Assembly: GCA_018895075.1 (NCBI GenBank)
Contig: JAHIOW010000039.1
Coordinates: 1-41,687, forward strand
Length of the DNA: 41,687 nt
Reading direction: 5' to 3'
Source of the DNA: Candidatus Omnitrophota bacterium
Lineage (GTDB): Bacteria > Omnitrophota > Gorgyraeia > Gygaellales > Profunditerraquicolaceae
Part shown: piece after piece, positions 1 through 7,635 of the stretch
Position numbering within the stretch: the stretch's first letter is position 1
Layout of the letters: every line of letters starts with the position of its first letter
Made by a program: the position numbers and the translations under genes
The notes under the pieces: model-generated
What the model saw: the letters and a program-made list of their open reading frames with translations, nothing else
The model's database searches: none
Told to the model about the DNA's origin: nothing

Positions 1-9
1 AAGGAGAAG

Positions 10-1194
10 ATGTCTTTGAAGAAGGTTTCTTTTCTCGCAGCTTCTATCTTAATATTCCTGGTAATTTGCATTCCTGCATATGCCCAAGAGGATACCTCGC
101 GGCTCGGCAAATTACTGTTCTTTCATTCTCCGACCTGTCAAAAATGCATAGAAGTAAAAAATGAATTAATCCCGGATATAGAGAAAGAATTTCAAGGTAA
201 AATTTTAATAGAATATCGCGATATTACCGATATCCAAAATTATAAGTTGTTATTGAGCCTCAAGGAAAAATATAATGCCCAGGATATAAAGAATACTTTA
301 CCTGTATTTTTTCTGGAAGGTCGTTTTTTGAATGGAGAGGGTGAAATCAAAGAGGCCCTTAAGATGCTCATTGCTCAGTCATTAACCAGGCCGCGTGAGC
401 AGGAACGGGGTTTACCAGAGGTAGATTTGGTTGCCCGTTTTAGGGCCTTTCACCCCCTGGCGATTATAAGTGCCGGCCTGATTGATGGCATAAATCCCTG
501 CGCCTTCACTGTTATGTTATTTTTTATCTCCTTTTTGACAGTACAGGGATATAGAAAAAAAGAACTGCTTATCATCGGGCTGTCTTTTATATTTTCTGTA
601 TTCTTAACCTATATCTTGGTGGGGATAGGAATATTCGGGTTTCTTTATCATCTCCAACATTTCTGGCTGATGGCCAGGATATTTAATTTTTCCATCGGGA
701 TATTCAGCATTATATTAGGAGTCTTAGCCCTTTATGATTTCTTTAGATTTAAGAAGACCGGCTCTACTGAAGGACTAATCCTGCAATTGCCCACAGGTGT
801 AAAAAATCAGATACATTCTGTAATCGGCCTGCATTATAGGAAATCTAAAAGTTCTCCAGGGCAACAAAGGGTATTTATTTTTAGGCTGGTTTCAAGCGCC
901 TTAATTACCGGTTTCTTGGTATCGATATTAGAGGCGGTTTGCACCGGGCAGGTATATCTTCCCACTATTGCCTTGGTCTTGGAGACCACCCATCTTAAGT
1001 TAGAGGCTTTAGGGTACCTCTTGCTTTATAACCTGATGTTTATTCTACCATTACTAGCGATATTTCTTTTATGCCTCTTTGGCTTGGCCTCTGAGCAATT
1101 TGCTCAGATTTTTAAGAGGCATCTTTTGGGCGTAAAGATACTGATGGCAATCATCTTTTTCGTTTTAGGGATATTTTTAATCTACAGGGCCTGA
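10..1194 (+). CDS. Thioredoxin-like domain fused to CcdA/DsbD-type membrane domain
   Basis: Predicted membrane thiol:disulfide protein that would pass reducing equivalents across the inner membrane. Residues 1-25 form a signal peptide ending near AYA. Residues about 33-125 are a thioredoxin/glutaredoxin-like domain with a CQKC active site (C43, C46). From about residue 148 there are roughly six hydrophobic segments of the CcdA/DsbD beta type, with the two expected membrane cysteines in DGINPCAF (C164) and LEAVCTGQ (C311). AAGGAG at 1-6 sits 3 bases before the ATG, so the start is plausible though the spacing is tight. The next gene, a DUF1573 lipoprotein, follows after 4 bases, so both probably share a transcript. 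The order is the reverse of DsbD, where thioredoxin is C-terminal. The exact substrate is unknown. Confidence 0.8.
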   Translation: MSLKKVSFLAASILIFLVICIPAYAQEDTSRLGKLLFFHSPTCQKCIEVKNELIPDIEKEFQGKILIEYRDITDIQNYKLLLSLKEKYNAQDIKNTLPVFFLEGRFLNGEGEIKEALKMLIAQSLTRPREQERGLPEVDLVARFRAFHPLAIISAGLIDGINPCAFTVMLFFISFLTVQGYRKKELLIIGLSFIFSVFLTYILVGIGIFGFLYHLQHFWLMARIFNFSIGIFSIILGVLALYDFFRFKKTGSTEGLILQLPTGVKNQIHSVIGLHYRKSKSSPGQQRVFIFRLVSSALITGFLVSILEAVCTGQVYLPTIALVLETTHLKLEALGYLLLYNLMFILPLLAIFLLCLFGLASEQFAQIFKRHLLGVKILMAIIFFVLGIFLIYRA

Positions 1195-1198
1195 GAAT

Positions 1199-1594
1199 AT
1201 GCCGGTTATACTTATTATACTTCTAGGTTTCTTGTCTTTTTCCTTGCCGGGTTGTTATCCGCAAAGACAACAGGGGACAACCGCTCAATCAGAGGTTAGT
1301 GACCCTTATTCCTGGGACTTTGCTCAGGTGAAACAAGGCGAAATCTTGAGGCATAATTTCATATTCAAGAATGAATCTAAAGAAACTTTAAAGATAAAGG
1401 ATGTGAATACCTCTTGTGGCTGTACAGTTTCTAAAGTGCAAGAGAAAGTCCTTTCTCCAGGTGAAAGTACTTTTATAGAAGTTGAGTTTAACACCAAAGG
1501 TTATTCCGGGCCAACGCAACAGTATATATATGTGCATACCGATAATCTTGATAATCCTCTGGTAAGATTTATAATCAAGACCCAGGTCCAATAA
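1199..1594 (+). CDS. DUF1573 domain lipoprotein
   Basis: Small exported protein of unknown function. A short signal peptide ends in the lipobox LPGC (C19), so a lipid anchor is predicted. The mature part has the DUF1573 layout: a DPYSWDFAQVKQGE strand, then NTSCGCT with C73 and C75, then a GESTFIEVEFNTKGYSG segment, resembling an immunoglobulin-like beta sandwich. It begins 4 bases after the thioredoxin-CcdA gene, which suggests a shared role in envelope thiol chemistry; that is inference from adjacency. No clear terminator follows in 1595-1672. Confidence 0.75.
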   Translation: MPVILIILLGFLSFSLPGCYPQRQQGTTAQSEVSDPYSWDFAQVKQGEILRHNFIFKNESKETLKIKDVNTSCGCTVSKVQEKVLSPGESTFIEVEFNTKGYSGPTQQYIYVHTDNLDNPLVRFIIKTQVQ

Positions 1595-1672
1595 GGCCCT
1601 CCCGTATCTTAAAAACCATAAAATAGAAACCCAGCGGAGTCTTTTTTGGCTATCTATCCCGGTTTTCTTTAA

Positions 1673-1701
1673 TTGACATAACCTCAATTATAGTATATAA
1701 T
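1673..1701 (+). promoter_or_regulatory. Sigma-70 type promoter of lysS, leaderless geometry
   Basis: Perfect TTGACA (1673-1678) and perfect TATAAT (1696-1701) are separated by 17 bases. The lysS ATG is at 1711, only 9 bases after the -10 box. Those 9 bases are nearly all pyrimidine, so the A of the ATG is the first good purine for initiation. There is no Shine-Dalgarno sequence. The transcript should therefore have no leader or one of 1-3 bases. Confidence 0.8.
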
Positions 1702-1710
1702 TGCTTTCTT

Positions 1711-3153
1711 ATGGAATTAAATGAGATTATCCAACAGCGGAAGCAGAAAGTTAACTCTTTAGAGAAAAAAGGGATAGCTGTATATGATAGGATTTTTCCC
1801 GGGCGAATGGATATTGCTAGTGTCCTTGATGCCCTACAGGAGGGTAGAAAGGTAAGTCTATCTGGTCGGATTATGGCCAAACGCGCGCACGGTAAAGCAA
1901 TATTTTTGGATTTAAGAGACTCCACGGGTAAAATTCAGCTTTATCTTAAAGAAGACATTTTGGGTGAGGATAGATTCGCTCTCATTAATGAATTTGTGGA
2001 TATTGCAGATATTATAGGCGTTGTGGGTGAGCTTTTTAAGACCCGCACCGGTGAACCTACGGTTAAATTAGAGGAATTTGCGATTTTGTCCAAGGCCACA
2101 AGGCCCCTGCCTGAGAAATGGCACGGCTTAAAAGATATTGAGTTACGTTACCGGCAGCGTTATCTAGACCTGATTGCCAATGAAGAGGTAAAAAAGGTAT
2201 TTTTGATGCGCTCGCGGATTATTAAGGCCATAAGAGATTTCTTAAATAACACGGGTTTCTTAGAGGTAGAGACGCCGATGATGCATTCTCTCCCCGGAGG
2301 CGCGGCAGGGCGGCCTTTTAAAACACACCATAATGAGTATGACTTAGAGCTATATTTAAGGATTGCCCCGGAATTGTATCTAAAACGTCTTCTAGTCGGC
2401 GGTCTGGATAAGGTATATGAAATAAACCGCAGTTTCCGCAATGAGGGCGTCTCTACCAGGCATAATCCCGAGTTTACGATGCTGGAAGTCTACCGCGCCT
2501 ATGCAAATTACGAGGATATGATGCAGTTAACTCAAGAGCTGATTGCCTATGTCGCCAGAGAAGTCTGTGGTAAGACAGAGATTACTTACCAGGGTAAAAG
2601 TATAGACCTGAATCCTCCTTGGCAGAGACGGGCATTTTCTGAAATGGTAAGAGAAAAGTTCGGCATTGAACCTGATGACCAGGCTGCGGTTATGTTAAAG
2701 AAATTGCAAGCCAAGGGTTTTGCCAAAAACAAGAAGCGCCTGAGCCGCTCCCAGGTTGCCAAGGTAATAGAGGATGTATTGGAGCAGGATATGAATGTCA
2801 GGCCTACGTTTGTTACCGATTATTTTACCAGCCTTTGTCCTTTGGCTAAGACTAGAAGCGATAATCCTTTAATCTCCGAAAGGTTTGAGTTATATATCGC
2901 TGGCTTAGAGATAGGCAATGCCTATTCAGAGTTAAATGACCCTGTTGAGCAAAAAAGACGTTTTCAAGCAGAGATTAAAGAACTAACTGATGATGAAAAG
3001 AAAAGAGTTGATGAGGATTATATCCTGGCTTTGGAATACGGCATGCCTCCTGCAGGCGGCTTAGGCATAGGCATAGATAGATTGGTAATGTTATTTACGG
3101 ATCAGCCTGCGATCAGGGACGTGATTCTGTTCCCATTATTAAGACCTATTTGA
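1711..3153 (+). CDS. lysS: Lysyl-tRNA synthetase, class II
   Basis: Charges tRNA-Lys with lysine in the cytoplasm. It is 480 aa, slightly shorter than the E. coli enzyme (about 505). The N-terminal OB-fold anticodon-binding domain spans about residues 48-135 (SLSGRIMAKRAHGKAIFLDL). Class II motif 2 is seen in FRNEGVSTRHNPEFTMLEVY and motif 3 in GLGIGIDRLVMLF (about 450-462). The N-terminus matches other LysS proteins, so the ATG at 1711 is well supported although it has no ribosome-binding site. A strong promoter lies directly in front. The gene is probably monocistronic or ends at the heptamer repeat before the next gene. Confidence 0.96.
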   Translation: MELNEIIQQRKQKVNSLEKKGIAVYDRIFPGRMDIASVLDALQEGRKVSLSGRIMAKRAHGKAIFLDLRDSTGKIQLYLKEDILGEDRFALINEFVDIADIIGVVGELFKTRTGEPTVKLEEFAILSKATRPLPEKWHGLKDIELRYRQRYLDLIANEEVKKVFLMRSRIIKAIRDFLNNTGFLEVETPMMHSLPGGAAGRPFKTHHNEYDLELYLRIAPELYLKRLLVGGLDKVYEINRSFRNEGVSTRHNPEFTMLEVYRAYANYEDMMQLTQELIAYVAREVCGKTEITYQGKSIDLNPPWQRRAFSEMVREKFGIEPDDQAAVMLKKLQAKGFAKNKKRLSRSQVAKVIEDVLEQDMNVRPTFVTDYFTSLCPLAKTRSDNPLISERFELYIAGLEIGNAYSELNDPVEQKRRFQAEIKELTDDEKKRVDEDYILALEYGMPPAGGLGIGIDRLVMLFTDQPAIRDVILFPLLRPI

Positions 3154-3156
3154 ACT

Positions 3157-3219
3157 GTTTAATGTTTAAAGTTTAATGTAAAAACATTAAACATAGTACA
3201 TTAAACATAAAACAAAACT
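3157..3219 (+). repeat. Nine heptamers forming a nested inverted repeat before lolC/E
   Basis: Nine consecutive 7-base units fill the gap: three GTTTAAW units (3157-3177), GTAAAAA, then CATTAAA, CATAGTA, CATTAAA, CATAAAA and CAAAACT, ending 2 bases before the lolC/E ATG. The two arms are complementary: GTTTAATGT (3171-3179) pairs with ACATTAAAC (3184-3192) around an AAAA loop, and the copy at 3157-3165 pairs with 3198-3206. There is no Shine-Dalgarno sequence. It may be a short-tandem-repeat element or a weak AT-rich hairpin ending the lysS transcript. Confidence 0.8.
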
Positions 3220-3221
3220 AT

Positions 3222-4412
3222 ATGAAAACTGAGCTGTTTATAAGCTGGCGTTATCTGGCGACAAAGAGGAAAGAGAAGCTTATATCTTTGATTAGCATTA
3301 TTTCTGTTTTGGGGGTAGCCATTGGCGTAGCGGCGCTGATTGTGGTGACTGCGGTCATGGCCGGATTTGATAATGACCTGCGCGATAAGATTGTAGGTAA
3401 TTATTCCCATATTACTATCACAGATTATAAAGGCATTGAGAGTAACGAATACGAGAATATCATGCGCAAGATATCAGGCAATCCACACCTCAAAGGAGCA
3501 AGCCCTTATGTCCAGGGACAGGTGTTAGTGCAGGAAGGAAACAGATTCTTTGCCGTAGGCCTGAAAGGAATACAGCCGCAACTGGAAACCCAAGTTACGA
3601 ATATAGAAAGATATTTAATTAATGGTGATATTGGCAATTTAGAGCAGGATTGTGTGATTATCGGTAAAGAGTTGGCCTCGTATCTGGGGGTAAATAGGGA
3701 CTCGGATTTATCCGTCTATTCACCTTTATCTAAAACCCGTAAGTTAAAAGTAGTAGGCATTTTTAATTCCGGAATGTATGATTATGACGCCAACCTTATC
3801 TTTACTAATTTAAAGACGGCGCAGGAGATTTTGGGATTGAATAATCAAATTAGCGCCGTAGCCGTAAAACTGGATAATCTCTATTTAGCCAATCAGGTCA
3901 AAGAGGAATTCGCCAGGGACCTCGGCTTCAATTATAATTTGAAGACCTGGATAGAGATGAATCCAAATTTCTTTGCTGCCCTAAAATTAGAAAAACTGAC
4001 TATGTTTATTATCTTGACATTAATCATACTGGTTGCTTCTTTTAATATTATCAGCACCCTGATAGTGATGGTCGTAGAAAAAACCAAAGATATCGGTATA
4101 TTAAAAGCCATCGGCATGAGTTCTAAAAAGATAAGGAGGATCTTTACTTACCAGGGCCTGATGATCGGAGCCATGGGCACTCTTTTTGGGACATTGACGG
4201 GGATACTGTTGTGCAATCTGCTGAAAAAATATCAATTTATAAAGTTACCTGCGGATATATATTATATTGACAGGCTGCCTGTATCCATAGAATTTTGGCC
4301 GGACATTGCCTTGATTATAATAGTGGCGATGGCTATTACTCTCATTTCTACTATTTATCCTGTAAGTAAGGCCGCTAAATTAAAGCCGGTAGAAGCGTTG
4401 AGGTATGAATAA
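3222..4412 (+). CDS. LolC/LolE-family lipoprotein-releasing ABC permease
   Basis: Inner-membrane permease that extracts mature lipoproteins from the inner membrane for transfer to the outer membrane. It is 396 aa with the family topology: one transmembrane helix after the N-terminal motif FISWRYLATKRKEKLISLIS, a large periplasmic domain of about 200 residues, then three C-terminal helices (about 255-285, 310-335, 355-380). The C-terminal half carries VEKTKDIGILKAIGMSSKKI, the conserved FtsX/MacB-type coupling segment. The ATPase gene follows after 2 bases. Only one permease is present, so a homodimer (LolF-like) is possible unless a second copy lies elsewhere. Confidence 0.88.
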   Translation: MKTELFISWRYLATKRKEKLISLISIISVLGVAIGVAALIVVTAVMAGFDNDLRDKIVGNYSHITITDYKGIESNEYENIMRKISGNPHLKGASPYVQGQVLVQEGNRFFAVGLKGIQPQLETQVTNIERYLINGDIGNLEQDCVIIGKELASYLGVNRDSDLSVYSPLSKTRKLKVVGIFNSGMYDYDANLIFTNLKTAQEILGLNNQISAVAVKLDNLYLANQVKEEFARDLGFNYNLKTWIEMNPNFFAALKLEKLTMFIILTLIILVASFNIISTLIVMVVEKTKDIGILKAIGMSSKKIRRIFTYQGLMIGAMGTLFGTLTGILLCNLLKKYQFIKLPADIYYIDRLPVSIEFWPDIALIIIVAMAITLISTIYPVSKAAKLKPVEALRYE

Positions 4413-4414
4413 CT

Positions 4415-5140
4415 ATGTTAGAAGCACAAAATGTGTATAAGGTTTATAACCATAGTAGTAAGGCAGTTTACGTATTGAAAGGAGTGGATTTAAATATAGA
4501 GAAAGGAAGGTTTGCGGCTATTGTTGGGCCTTCTGGCGCGGGAAAGTCAACGCTCTTGCATATATTAGGCGGTATAGATACTCCCACGCAAGGCAAGATC
4601 CTTCTTGATGAACAAGATATTTACAGCCTTTCTGACCTTGCACTTTGCCGGGTAAGGAATGAGAGGATCGGATTCGTATTTCAATTCTATCATCTGTTAT
4701 CAGAATTTACAGTTTTGGAGAATGTGCTTATGCCAGGGCTTATAAAAGCAGAAACCCCCGCCAGAGGCGGGTCCGCCTTCGGCGGAAAGAACCCTGCCTG
4801 TTCGGCAGGCAGGCAACAACCAACAATACAAGAAGAATCAAGGGGGCTTTTAAGTCAGGTGGGTTTGGGCGATAGGATGAGGCATTTTCCCACTCAACTT
4901 TCCGGCGGAGAACAACAAAGAGTAGCGATTGTGCGCGCGCTCATAAATAAGCCGGATCTGCTTCTCTGTGATGAGCCAACAGGAAACCTTGACTCTAAGA
5001 CAGGAGAAGGTATAATCTCTCTTATTAAGAAGATAAATATAGAGCGTCAGATGACCGTGGTTCTGGTGACACATAACTTAGAATTGGCAAAGGTAGCAGA
5101 CCAGGTATATTATTTAAAGGACGGGGTATTGGTAAATTAG
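4415..5140 (+). CDS. lolD: LolD-type ABC ATPase with palindrome-derived insertion
   Basis: ATPase that should power the LolC/E permease just upstream. Walker A is GPSGAGKST (38-46), the Q-loop is in FQFYHLL (about 89-95), the signature is LSGGEQ (162-167) and Walker B plus D-loop is LLLCDEPTGNLD (182-193). At 241 aa it is slightly longer than usual because residues about 113-135 (ETPARGGSAFGGKNPACSAG and following) are an extra segment between the Q-loop and the signature motif. That segment is encoded by GC-rich palindromes (see repeat at 4757-4813). All catalytic motifs are intact and the frame is kept, so the protein is probably functional. Confidence 0.9.
   Translation: MLEAQNVYKVYNHSSKAVYVLKGVDLNIEKGRFAAIVGPSGAGKSTLLHILGGIDTPTQGKILLDEQDIYSLSDLALCRVRNERIGFVFQFYHLLSEFTVLENVLMPGLIKAETPARGGSAFGGKNPACSAGRQQPTIQEESRGLLSQVGLGDRMRHFPTQLSGGEQQRVAIVRALINKPDLLLCDEPTGNLDSKTGEGIISLIKKINIERQMTVVLVTHNLELAKVADQVYYLKDGVLVN
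4757..4813 (+). repeat. In-gene GC-rich palindrome cluster (lolD)
   Basis: Three hairpins in a row lie inside the lolD reading frame: CCCGCC-aga-GGCGGG (4757-4771), CCGCC-ttc-GGCGG (4773-4785) and CCTGCC-tgttc-GGCAGG (4793-4809, with an extra CAGG after it). The encoded residues have no counterpart in ordinary LolD proteins. The third hairpin shares its core with the palindromes in radA, ispD and the cysS-tmk gap. Confidence 0.8.
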
Positions 5141-5153
5141 GGAGGTCCGTAAA

Positions 5154-6023
5154 ATGAAAGTTTATATCAATGGTAAATTTTATGATAAGAAAGACGCCAA
5201 GATCTCTGTATTTGACCACGGCCTTTTATACGGCGATGGGGTCTTTGAAGGAATACGCGCCTATAATCGTTTAGTCTTTAAATTAAAAGAGCATATCGAG
5301 CGGCTCTTTGAGTCAGCCCAGAGCATAATGCTAAAAATTCCTCTGAACAAGAATCAGATGACTAAGGCGGTTATCTCTACTATAAAGGAGAATAAGCTTA
5401 AAGACGCCTATATACGCATTCTGGTTACGCGGGGAGAAGGAGATCTGGGCCTTGATCCTCGTAAATGCGAAGGCGCAGCCGCGGTTATAATTATTGCTGA
5501 CACAATAGCCCTGTATCCAGAAAAATTCTATAAGCAGGGCCTGGAGATTATTACTGTGCCTACAGTAAGGAATCTTCCGGAGGCAGTTAACCCGCAGATC
5601 AAGTCTTTAAATTATCTCAATAATATCTTGGCTAAGATTGAGGCAATAAATGCCGGATTTGATGAGGCGATCATGCTGGATACCTTAGGTTATATAGCAG
5701 AATGTACTGGCGACAATATCTTTATCGCCAAACACAATGAACTTTATACGCCGCCGCAATGTATGGGTACCTTAAGAGGCATTACTCGCGATACGGTTTT
5801 AGAGATTGCCAGAAAGAATAGAATCCCGGTCCACGAACATGTGCTTACTCGGCATGAATTGTATATTTCTGACGAATGTTTCTTGACCGGTACCGCGGCG
5901 GAGATTATACCGGTGGTAAAGGTTGATGGCCGGGTTATCGGAGATGGTAAACCCGGGGAACTTACCTTGCGCTTGACGAAGAAATTTAAGGAGTCGACTA
6001 AAAAAGAAGGGACCAGGTATTAA
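5154..6023 (+). CDS. ilvE: Class IV PLP aminotransferase, branched-chain type
   Basis: Transfers amino groups between branched-chain amino acids and 2-oxoglutarate in the cytoplasm. It is 289 aa, normal for short IlvE/D-amino-acid transaminase family members. The N-terminus has the family signature DHGLLYGDGVFEGIRAYN (21-38). The PLP lysine is probably K150 in QIKSLNYLNN, and AECTGDNIF (182-190) is the cofactor-contact segment. GGGAGG at 5140-5145 lies 8 bases before the ATG. Branched-chain specificity is the most likely reading, but D-alanine transaminase or aminodeoxychorismate lyase share this fold and cannot be excluded by eye. It occupies the place ctsR holds upstream of mcsA in Bacillus. 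Confidence 0.8.
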   Translation: MKVYINGKFYDKKDAKISVFDHGLLYGDGVFEGIRAYNRLVFKLKEHIERLFESAQSIMLKIPLNKNQMTKAVISTIKENKLKDAYIRILVTRGEGDLGLDPRKCEGAAAVIIIADTIALYPEKFYKQGLEIITVPTVRNLPEAVNPQIKSLNYLNNILAKIEAINAGFDEAIMLDTLGYIAECTGDNIFIAKHNELYTPPQCMGTLRGITRDTVLEIARKNRIPVHEHVLTRHELYISDECFLTGTAAEIIPVVKVDGRVIGDGKPGELTLRLTKKFKESTKKEGTRY

Positions 6024-6024
6024 A

Positions 6025-6549
6025 ATGCTTTGTGATATCTGCGGTAAAAATCCGGCTACTGTGCATCTGACAGAGATCATCGATGACCAGATGAATGAAC
6101 TTCATTTGTGTGAAGGGTGCGCGCGTCAAAAAAGTATTCAGATGGAGCAGCAGTTTGGATTAAGCGACCTTTTGGCAGGCCTGACAGAGTTTGAGAAGCC
6201 TCCTCTAAAACAAGAAGCGGTATCCCTTAAATGCCCAAACTGCGGCCTTAATTATGCAGACTTTAAAAAGATAGGCCGCCTGGGATGCAGCGTCTGTTAT
6301 AGCACATTCAGAAAATATCTGGGGCCGCTTTTAAAGAGAATCCATGGTTCAAACCTGCATCAGGGCAAGTCTCCGCTGAAGGTTACCAGGACCCTGAGGA
6401 AAAAGACAGATTTATTATCTGACTTACGTTATCAACTCCAGAAGGCAATCCAGATAGAGGCCTTTGAAGAGGCAGCCGGCATTCGCGACCAGATCAGGGC
6501 ATTGGAGAAAAAACAAGCGCAAGGTACTAAAGAAGGCATAAAGGAATAA
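6025..6549 (+). CDS. mcsA: McsA-like zinc-binding, UVR-motif protein
   Basis: Activator and adaptor of the arginine kinase McsB. It is 174 aa with four CxxC pairs (C3/C6, C29/C32, C70/C73, C88/C91), the arrangement expected for two zinc sites, followed by a UVR motif at about 129-165 (DLRYQLQKAIQIEAFEEAAG). It starts one base after ilvE ends and is followed 8 bases later by mcsB, then clpC, so these form an operon. In Bacillus McsA also acts with the repressor CtsR. No CtsR gene is seen here, so its role is probably limited to McsB and ClpC, which is inference. Confidence 0.9.
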   Translation: MLCDICGKNPATVHLTEIIDDQMNELHLCEGCARQKSIQMEQQFGLSDLLAGLTEFEKPPLKQEAVSLKCPNCGLNYADFKKIGRLGCSVCYSTFRKYLGPLLKRIHGSNLHQGKSPLKVTRTLRKKTDLLSDLRYQLQKAIQIEAFEEAAGIRDQIRALEKKQAQGTKEGIKE

Positions 6550-6557
6550 AAGAGGAT

Positions 6558-7607
6558 ATGATTATCAATGACATGTTGAAACATACCAGCGAGTGGTTAA
6601 AGGGGACAGGCCCTAATTCAGATATTGTTATTTCCAGCCGCATCCGCCTGGCCAGAAACTTAGATAAAGTTTCCTTTCCGCATTGGGCGAATAAAGGCCA
6701 GAGCCAGGAGACCTTAGAGAAGATTGAGGCAGCGGTAGGCAAAGTTGATTATCTAAAAAAGAGCAGTATCTTTAGATTAGCAGATTTAGATAATATAGAT
6801 AAACAGTTTTTGATTGAAAGGCACCTGATGTCTTATGAGCATGCCCAAAAGGCAAACAGTAAGGCGGTAATAATTGATGAAGAAGAGATAGTCTCAATTA
6901 TGATTAATGAGGAAGACCATATAAGACTACAGGTAATGCAGTCAGGTCTTTGTGTTTTCCAAGCCTGGGATATTGTCAATAAAATAGACGATTGTTTAGC
7001 CAAGGAGTTATCCTTTGCATTTTTGACGGATTGGGGTTATCTGACTGCCTGTCCTACTAATACAGGCACGGGTATGCGGGGTTCGGTAATGTTGCATCTG
7101 CCGGCATTAGTAATGACGCGCCAGGTCAATCGCGTTTTAGCGGCGATTGCCAAATTAAGTTTTACTACCCGCGGTCTCTACGGCGAAGGCACACAGGCTA
7201 CCGGTAATTTCTTTCAGGTTTCCAATCAGGTTTCTTTGGGGCACAGCGAAGAGGGCATTATTGAAAGTATAAATGGCCTGATTAAACAGATTATTGAGCA
7301 AGAAAACCAGGCCAGGGAGGCATTATCTTCTAAAAATAAGGCGATGTTAGAAGATAGATTTAGCCGCAGTTTTGCCCTGCTTAAGAGCGCGCACATTATA
7401 TCCAGCCAGGAGACTATAGAACTATTATCTATGGTAAGACTAGGTTGTGATTTAGGTATGATTAAGAATATTGACCGCAGTTCGATCAATGAATTATTTA
7501 TTATTACTCAGCCAGCGCATCTGCAGAAAATAGAAAATAAGAAACTTTCCGCCGAGGAAAGAGATGTAAAGAGGGCTGAGTTAATTAGAAATAAGCTGAT
7601 AAAATAG
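6558..7607 (+). CDS. mcsB: Protein arginine kinase McsB
   Basis: Phosphorylates arginine residues on proteins, marking them for ClpC-ClpP degradation. It is 349 aa (B. subtilis about 363). The phosphagen-kinase-like catalytic domain shows SDIVISSRIRLARNL (21-35), ERHLMSYEHA and TNTGTGMRGSVMLHLP. Close to the C-terminus is RDVKRA, which matches the RDxxRA phosphoarginine-binding motif described for bacterial McsB and separates it from creatine kinases. The start at 6558 lines up with Bacillus McsB; AGAGG at 6551-6555 is unusually near, so M6 (6573) is an alternative. It lies between mcsA and clpC. Confidence 0.93.
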   Translation: MIINDMLKHTSEWLKGTGPNSDIVISSRIRLARNLDKVSFPHWANKGQSQETLEKIEAAVGKVDYLKKSSIFRLADLDNIDKQFLIERHLMSYEHAQKANSKAVIIDEEEIVSIMINEEDHIRLQVMQSGLCVFQAWDIVNKIDDCLAKELSFAFLTDWGYLTACPTNTGTGMRGSVMLHLPALVMTRQVNRVLAAIAKLSFTTRGLYGEGTQATGNFFQVSNQVSLGHSEEGIIESINGLIKQIIEQENQAREALSSKNKAMLEDRFSRSFALLKSAHIISSQETIELLSMVRLGCDLGMIKNIDRSSINELFIITQPAHLQKIENKKLSAEERDVKRAELIRNKLIK

Positions 7608-7635
7608 AAAGCCGATTGGTTTTAAGGAGGGAGCA

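Noticed and set aside
1595-1672. Terminator after the DUF1573 gene
   Set aside because: There is a T-run near 1640 but no convincing hairpin in front of it.
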